Shown piece by piece: positions 60,114 through 64,000 of a stretch of 64,000 nt of DNA. The position numbers were made by a program, and so were the translations under genes. Within the stretch, counting starts at the first letter, position 1; each line of letters begins with the position of its first letter. Under the pieces are notes generated by a model. The model did no database searches, was not told the DNA's origin, and worked only from the letters and a program-made list of their open reading frames with translations. The stretch comes from Azospirillum sp. TSA2s (GTDB taxonomy: Bacteria > Pseudomonadota > Alphaproteobacteria > Azospirillales > Azospirillaceae): the NCBI RefSeq assembly GCF_004923315.1, contig NZ_CP039650.1, forward strand, positions 2,740,607 to 2,804,606, written 5' to 3'.

Positions 60114-61142
60114 CTAGGGGGCACTCACCCGGCGCCGGTTCCGTGCCATGCGGTCGGCCGTTTTCAGCGCCGCGATCAGGCTGGTCGCGTTGGCGACGCC
60201 CGTGCCGGCGATGTCCAGCGCGGTCCCGTGATCGGGCGAAGTGCGGACGAAGGGCAGCCCCAGCGTGATGTTCACGCCGCCGTCGAAATCCACCGTCTTC
60301 ACCGGGATCAGCGCCTGATCGTGGTACATGCACAACGCGGCGTCATAGCCGCGGCGGGCGGCGGCGTGGAACATGGTGTCGGGCGGGCGCGGACCGGAAA
60401 CGTCGATGCCGTCCGCGCGCAGGATGGCGATCGCCGGCTCGATGATGTCGATCTCTTCGCGGCCCATCGCCCCACCCTCCCCCGCATGGGGATTGAGCCC
60501 GGCGACGGCCAGCCTCGGCCGCTCGATGCCGAAGTCACGCGCCAGTGAAGCCGCGGTGACGCGGCCGGCATGAACGATGGCCTCTGTGGTCAGCAGGGTC
60601 ACCGCGTCACGCACCGAGACATGGATGGTGACCGGCACCACCCGCAGATCGGCTGCCGCCAGCATCATGATCGGCTCGTCGGCCAGTCCGGCCAGATGCG
60701 CCAGGTATTCGGTGTGGCCGGGATGACGGAAGCCGGCGGCGTAGAGCGAGGATTTTTGGATCGGGTTGGTGACCACGGCCGCCGCTTGGCCCCCCTGCAC
60801 CAGGGCGACCGCCCGGTCGATGCTGGCGATCACCGCCGCACCATTGGCAGGGTCAGGTTTTCCGGCGATGACAGCGGTACCGAGCCCCACCGGCAGAACC
60901 GGCAGCGCACTGTCGAACAGCGCCACAGCCTCGTCCGGCGACGACACCGCCTGGACCGGAACCGCCAGCCCGAGCTTCGCGGCGAGCGCCGCCAGCCGCG
61001 CAGGGTCGTCGAGAACGACGAAGGGCGGCAAGCCGGCCTCATGCCGGGCCGCCCAGGCCTTCAGCGTGATGTCCCCGCCGATGCCGGCCGGCTCTCCCAT
61101 GGTGAGAGCCAGCGGCAGCTTGTCCGGCGGGGCGGCGGTCAC
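60114..61142 (-). CDS. pdxA: 4-hydroxythreonine-4-phosphate dehydrogenase
   Basis: A 342-residue protein. LALTMGEPAGIGGDI at the start, GHTEYLAHL in the middle and MYHDQALIPVKTVDFDGGVNITLGLPFVRTSPDHGTALDIAG at the end are PdxA marks, with metal-binding His in the HTEY, AGLNPHAGEGG and HDQ segments. Part of vitamin B6 synthesis together with PdxJ. Overlaps the surA stop by 4 bases. Confidence 0.97.
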   Translation of the reverse strand: MTAAPPDKLPLALTMGEPAGIGGDITLKAWAARHEAGLPPFVVLDDPARLAALAAKLGLAVPVQAVSSPDEAVALFDSALPVLPVGLGTAVIAGKPDPANGAAVIASIDRAVALVQGGQAAAVVTNPIQKSSLYAAGFRHPGHTEYLAHLAGLADEPIMMLAAADLRVVPVTIHVSVRDAVTLLTTEAIVHAGRVTAASLARDFGIERPRLAVAGLNPHAGEGGAMGREEIDIIEPAIAILRADGIDVSGPRPPDTMFHAAARRGYDAALCMYHDQALIPVKTVDFDGGVNITLGLPFVRTSPDHGTALDIAGTGVANATSLIAALKTADRMARNRRRVSAP

Positions 61143-62599
61143 AGGCGCGTCTCGATGAAGGCGGTGCGGCGCAGGTCGCGGAGATAACGGCGCGACAGCA
61201 GTTCCGCCCGCTCGGCGATCAGCTCGCGCTCGATCTCGTCGCGGCCGGGCAGCTTGGCCTCCTTGATCGGAGTCGGCGCCGCCGGCGGCGGCGGAGCCGG
61301 CTGCGCCTGCGGCGGCGGCTGGATCATCGGCATGTCGCGCTTGCAGACGATCAGGATCACCGCGGCGGCCGGGCTCATCAGAACCGGGCTGGCCTGCCCC
61401 AGCGGGATTCCCAGCGCAAGGTTCTGCAGGCCCGGCGCCATGTCCTTGACCCGCATGGTGCCCATGTCGCCCGATTCCGGCATGCCGGTTTCCTTGGCGC
61501 GGGCCTGGAAGTCGGAGCAGCTCTTGATCGACTTGCGCAGCTTCTCGGCCTGTTCCTTGACGGCCTTGGCCTGCTCCTTGGATTCGATCGGGATGATGAT
61601 CTGCTTCATGTTGACGGTGGCCTTGGCCACGTCGGGCCGCGCCTGCGGACGGGGCGCCGGCGGCTGGGCGACCGGCATCGGAACCTCGCCGCCGCTGCTG
61701 CCGAAGGGCCGCTGGCCGCGCACCAGCAGGATATGATAGCCGGTGGCTGTACGAATCGGCGCCGACAGCTGCCCGCCCCGCATCCCGGCCAGCGCCTTGT
61801 CGACCTCTGGCGACAGTTCGCCGCTGCGCACCCAGCCAAGATCGCCGCCCGACGCGGCGCCGGCCGACTGCGAGAACTGGCGGGCCAGCGCGGCGAAGTT
61901 GCCGCCGCGCTTCACCTCTTCGACCAGACGTTCGGCATTGCGGCGCACCTCGTCGTCCTGGTCGGGGCTGTCCACCGCCAGGAAGATCTCGGCGACCAGA
62001 TATTCCGGCTTGCCGATGTTGGCCTTCAGCCGCTCCATCGCCGCGTCGATCTCATCCTCGCCGACGACGACCTCCTGACGGATGCGGCGCTGCATCACCT
62101 TCTGCCAGCCAAGCAGCGCGCGAATCTGATCCTTCAGGGTGGAGACCGGGACATTCTGCCGCTTCAGGGTTTCCTGAAGCTGCTGGCCATTCATCCGGTT
62201 CTGCTCGGCGATGCGCTTGATGGCGTCCTCGATCTCGGAGGCGGACACCGTGATGCCGAGGCGCTTGGCCTCCTGCATCTGCAGGCGCTCGTCGATCAGC
62301 AGGCGCATCACCTGCGGGGTCAGGCGCTTGATCGTCTCCGGATTGCCGGCGGCACCGGCGTTCAGCAGAGCCATGCGGATGCGGGCGTTGACGTCCGAAA
62401 CCGAGACGACCTCGTCATTCACCACGGCGGCGATGCCTTCCGACCCCGGAGCCCGCGCCACCTGCGTGCCCTGGTCGGTCGGCCGGGGGGCCGCAGCGCC
62501 GGCGGCCGCCTTGACGGACTGCGCCGCGGCGGGCAGGGCCAGAAGCGCGCAGGCGGTCGCCACGGCGACGGTGGTCCGGACGGCTCGCAAACTCGACAT
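61139..62599 (-). CDS. surA: Periplasmic chaperone/peptidyl-prolyl isomerase SurA
   Basis: A 486-residue protein with a signal peptide (to about LPAAAQ, residue 27), a SurA-N domain (GIAAVVNDEVVSVSDVNARIRM), a parvulin-type domain (about 170-280, ending TGYHILLVRGQRP), and a second PPIC-like region after a Pro-rich linker. It guides outer-membrane proteins. A TTG at 62608 is in frame, but ATG 62599 is preferred. Pairing with pdxA is the standard alphaproteobacterial order. Confidence 0.94.
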   Translation of the reverse strand: MSSLRAVRTTVAVATACALLALPAAAQSVKAAAGAAAPRPTDQGTQVARAPGSEGIAAVVNDEVVSVSDVNARIRMALLNAGAAGNPETIKRLTPQVMRLLIDERLQMQEAKRLGITVSASEIEDAIKRIAEQNRMNGQQLQETLKRQNVPVSTLKDQIRALLGWQKVMQRRIRQEVVVGEDEIDAAMERLKANIGKPEYLVAEIFLAVDSPDQDDEVRRNAERLVEEVKRGGNFAALARQFSQSAGAASGGDLGWVRSGELSPEVDKALAGMRGGQLSAPIRTATGYHILLVRGQRPFGSSGGEVPMPVAQPPAPRPQARPDVAKATVNMKQIIIPIESKEQAKAVKEQAEKLRKSIKSCSDFQARAKETGMPESGDMGTMRVKDMAPGLQNLALGIPLGQASPVLMSPAAAVILIVCKRDMPMIQPPPQAQPAPPPPAAPTPIKEAKLPGRDEIERELIAERAELLSRRYLRDLRRTAFIETRL

Positions 62600-62771
62600 G
62601 CTGCTCAAGCTCCAAAAACGGGTCGCCCGTTATTACGGTGGGGCCGGTGCCCCATGCAAACGGAATCGGACCTTGCCATTCAGTGCGAAACCAACTGGGC
62701 GGAATTATGACCGAAGGGGATAACCGGTCGCTTTGCGGCGAATGGCCCCACCCCCATCCGGTCATTTTCCG

Positions 62772-63866
62772 TCAGCCGTCCTCCAGATGAAGAAGGGCCG
62801 CGGTTCCCAGCAGCAGGCTGATGCCGGCGGGACTCCAGGCCGCCATCACGATGGGGATCGTCTCCGACATGCCGAAGGTGCGGACCACGTCGGTCATCAC
62901 GAACAGGACGAATCCGGTCAGCACCCCGCCGGTGACCATCGCCATCGTCCCGCCGCGCCTTGGCAGCCGCAGCGAGAATGCGGCGGCAAACAGCACCATC
63001 GCCAGGAACAGGAAGGGCTGGGCCAGCAGCGACTGGTAATGCAGCCGGTGCCGCACAGCGGGGAAGCCCGTGGTCTCCAGCGTGTGGATGAAGCGCGGCA
63101 GCTCCCAGAAGGAGATCGTCTCCGGCGGGGCGAAGCTCTCCTCGATGGTGGCCATGTCCAGCTCGGTCGGGATCGTGTAGCTGTCGAGCTTCTCCGGATC
63201 CTTCTTGGCCCGGTTCAGAACGGCGTCCTGCAGTTCCCACTTGCGGTCCTTCAGTTCGGCGCTGGGCGCGTCGACGCGGCCGAGATAGTTCTGATCGGCA
63301 TCGAACAGGAAGACGATGACGTTCGACAGCTCGAAGGTCACCGGATTGACCAGCTCCGAATGGATGAAGAACTGTTCCTTCTCGTTGGTCTGGCGCAGCC
63401 ACAGGCCGGAGCGCGAGATGTTCAGCGTGCTCGACTGCAGTTTCAGATAGCGGTCCTGCAACTGCTCGTACTTGGCGATGAACACGGCGCCGACCGGATT
63501 GATCAGCGTCACCTTCACCACGCCGATGGCGGCGGCGGCGAACATCACCGGCATCAGGAATTGCCAGGCCGAAACGCCGACGGCGCGGGCGACCACCAGT
63601 TCGGCGCTGCGCGTCAGCCGCCAGAAGGTGAACATGCCCGCGAACAGGATGACGAAGGGGAAGATCTGCTGCCCGATCTCCGGCAGCTTCAGCAGCGCCA
63701 TTTCCACCACCAGCCCGAAGGTCACATGTGGTTTGGTGCCGGCGCGGCGCAGCAGCTCCACCGTGTCCAGCAGCAGCACGATGGCGAGCAGGATCACCAT
63801 CAGCAAGCAGAACCAGACGATGAACTGCCGCCCGATGTAACGGGAAAGCGTAGGCGAGGAATACAT
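62772..63866 (-). CDS. lptG: LPS export ABC transporter permease LptG
   Basis: A 364-residue YjgP/YjgQ-family permease. SRYIGRQFIVWFCLLMVILLA at the start, a periplasmic beta-jellyroll (about 95-270), and helices near the C-terminus with FLFLAMVLFAAAFSLRLPRRGG fit LptG. With LptF and LptB it extracts LPS from the inner membrane. A stop codon at 63982-63984 on the minus strand in another frame could be the end of lptF, but this cannot be confirmed within the window. Confidence 0.93.
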   Translation of the reverse strand: MYSSPTLSRYIGRQFIVWFCLLMVILLAIVLLLDTVELLRRAGTKPHVTFGLVVEMALLKLPEIGQQIFPFVILFAGMFTFWRLTRSAELVVARAVGVSAWQFLMPVMFAAAAIGVVKVTLINPVGAVFIAKYEQLQDRYLKLQSSTLNISRSGLWLRQTNEKEQFFIHSELVNPVTFELSNVIVFLFDADQNYLGRVDAPSAELKDRKWELQDAVLNRAKKDPEKLDSYTIPTELDMATIEESFAPPETISFWELPRFIHTLETTGFPAVRHRLHYQSLLAQPFLFLAMVLFAAAFSLRLPRRGGTMAMVTGGVLTGFVLFVMTDVVRTFGMSETIPIVMAAWSPAGISLLLGTAALLHLEDG

Positions 63867-64000
63867 GCGGTGTCCGGTCTCCGGAGCCCCGCCCGGCGCG
63901 CCGCCATGGCGCTTGAGGCGGACCGGCGCGGCCCCGCCCGATTGGATCGGTGCGGGCCCCCGCCGGAACAGTCCCGGCTGTTTACCCCTGTTGCGGCGCG

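Noticed and set aside
63867..64000. Upstream extension of lptG to the window edge
   Set aside because: The frame stays open but the sequence is Gly/Pro/Arg-rich; the family start MYSSPTLSRYIGRQF is at 63866.

Overview
The window is high-GC alphaproteobacterial chromosome. Gene content and order point to Rhodospirillales, most likely Azospirillum or a close relative: a ctaC-ctaD-ctaB-ctaG-ctaE oxidase cluster, cckA beside a flgB-flgC-fliE-fliQ-fliR-flhB operon, rpoZ-rsh, lepB-rnc-era with acpS-pdxJ, and mfd next to sdhE. The genus is inferred from gene order and protein character, not from a database search. Nearly all genes are core housekeeping. No phage, insertion sequence, CRISPR array, rRNA or tRNA was recognised.

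Layout. 1-4.5 kb: a gene fragment, a CsbD-like stress protein, ppiD-trpE, then a very small hydrophobic-peptide gene in a structured transcript. 4.5-12.6 kb (minus strand): M32 carboxypeptidase, then the aa3-type cytochrome c oxidase structural and assembly genes. 13.2-18.0 kb: DUF3422 protein, tldD, a secreted protein of unknown function, a Tsi6-like small protein, an ACT-domain regulator. 18.2-24.5 kb: guanidinium exporter gene gdx with a guanidine-II riboswitch, sdhE, mfd, a HEAT-ACT fusion, a HIT protein. 24.8-28.1 kb: a GH17-GT2 beta-glucan synthase and an unknown protein. 28.3-32.1 kb: recA and cckA. 32.2-37.8 kb: flagellar export and basal-body genes on two divergent strands. 38.1-40.7 kb: kup and a fasciclin protein. 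40.7-46.6 kb (minus): an operon of cheZ, a degenerate MotB-like protein, a MotB-like protein and a very large periplasmic TPR protein. 47.3-52.2 kb: patatin-like phospholipase, M10B metalloprotease, an RlmM-like methyltransferase, bfd, a small unknown gene. 52.3-60.0 kb: era-rnc-lepB-acpS-pdxJ, rsh, rpoZ and an NYN-domain protein. 60.1-64 kb: pdxA-surA and lptG.

Functional links. The oxidase block supplies heme O/A synthesis (CtaB), copper delivery (CtaG), SURF1 assembly and three structural subunits of one respiratory complex. Flagellar genes, cckA (cell-cycle control of motility in alphaproteobacteria), cheZ and the MotB-like operon form a motility neighbourhood of about 17 kb. LptG, SurA, PpiD and LepB are envelope-biogenesis factors.

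The most notable signals are: the cheZ/MotB-like/TPR operon, which may encode a periplasmic scaffold for a flagellar stator; the two ACGA-loop hairpins of a guanidine-II riboswitch whose Shine-Dalgarno sequence lies in a further small hairpin; the 24-residue hydrophobic peptide between two strong hairpins; an M10B protease ending in four repeats of about 44 residues; and two families of 105-125 bp palindromic intergenic elements, each present twice.
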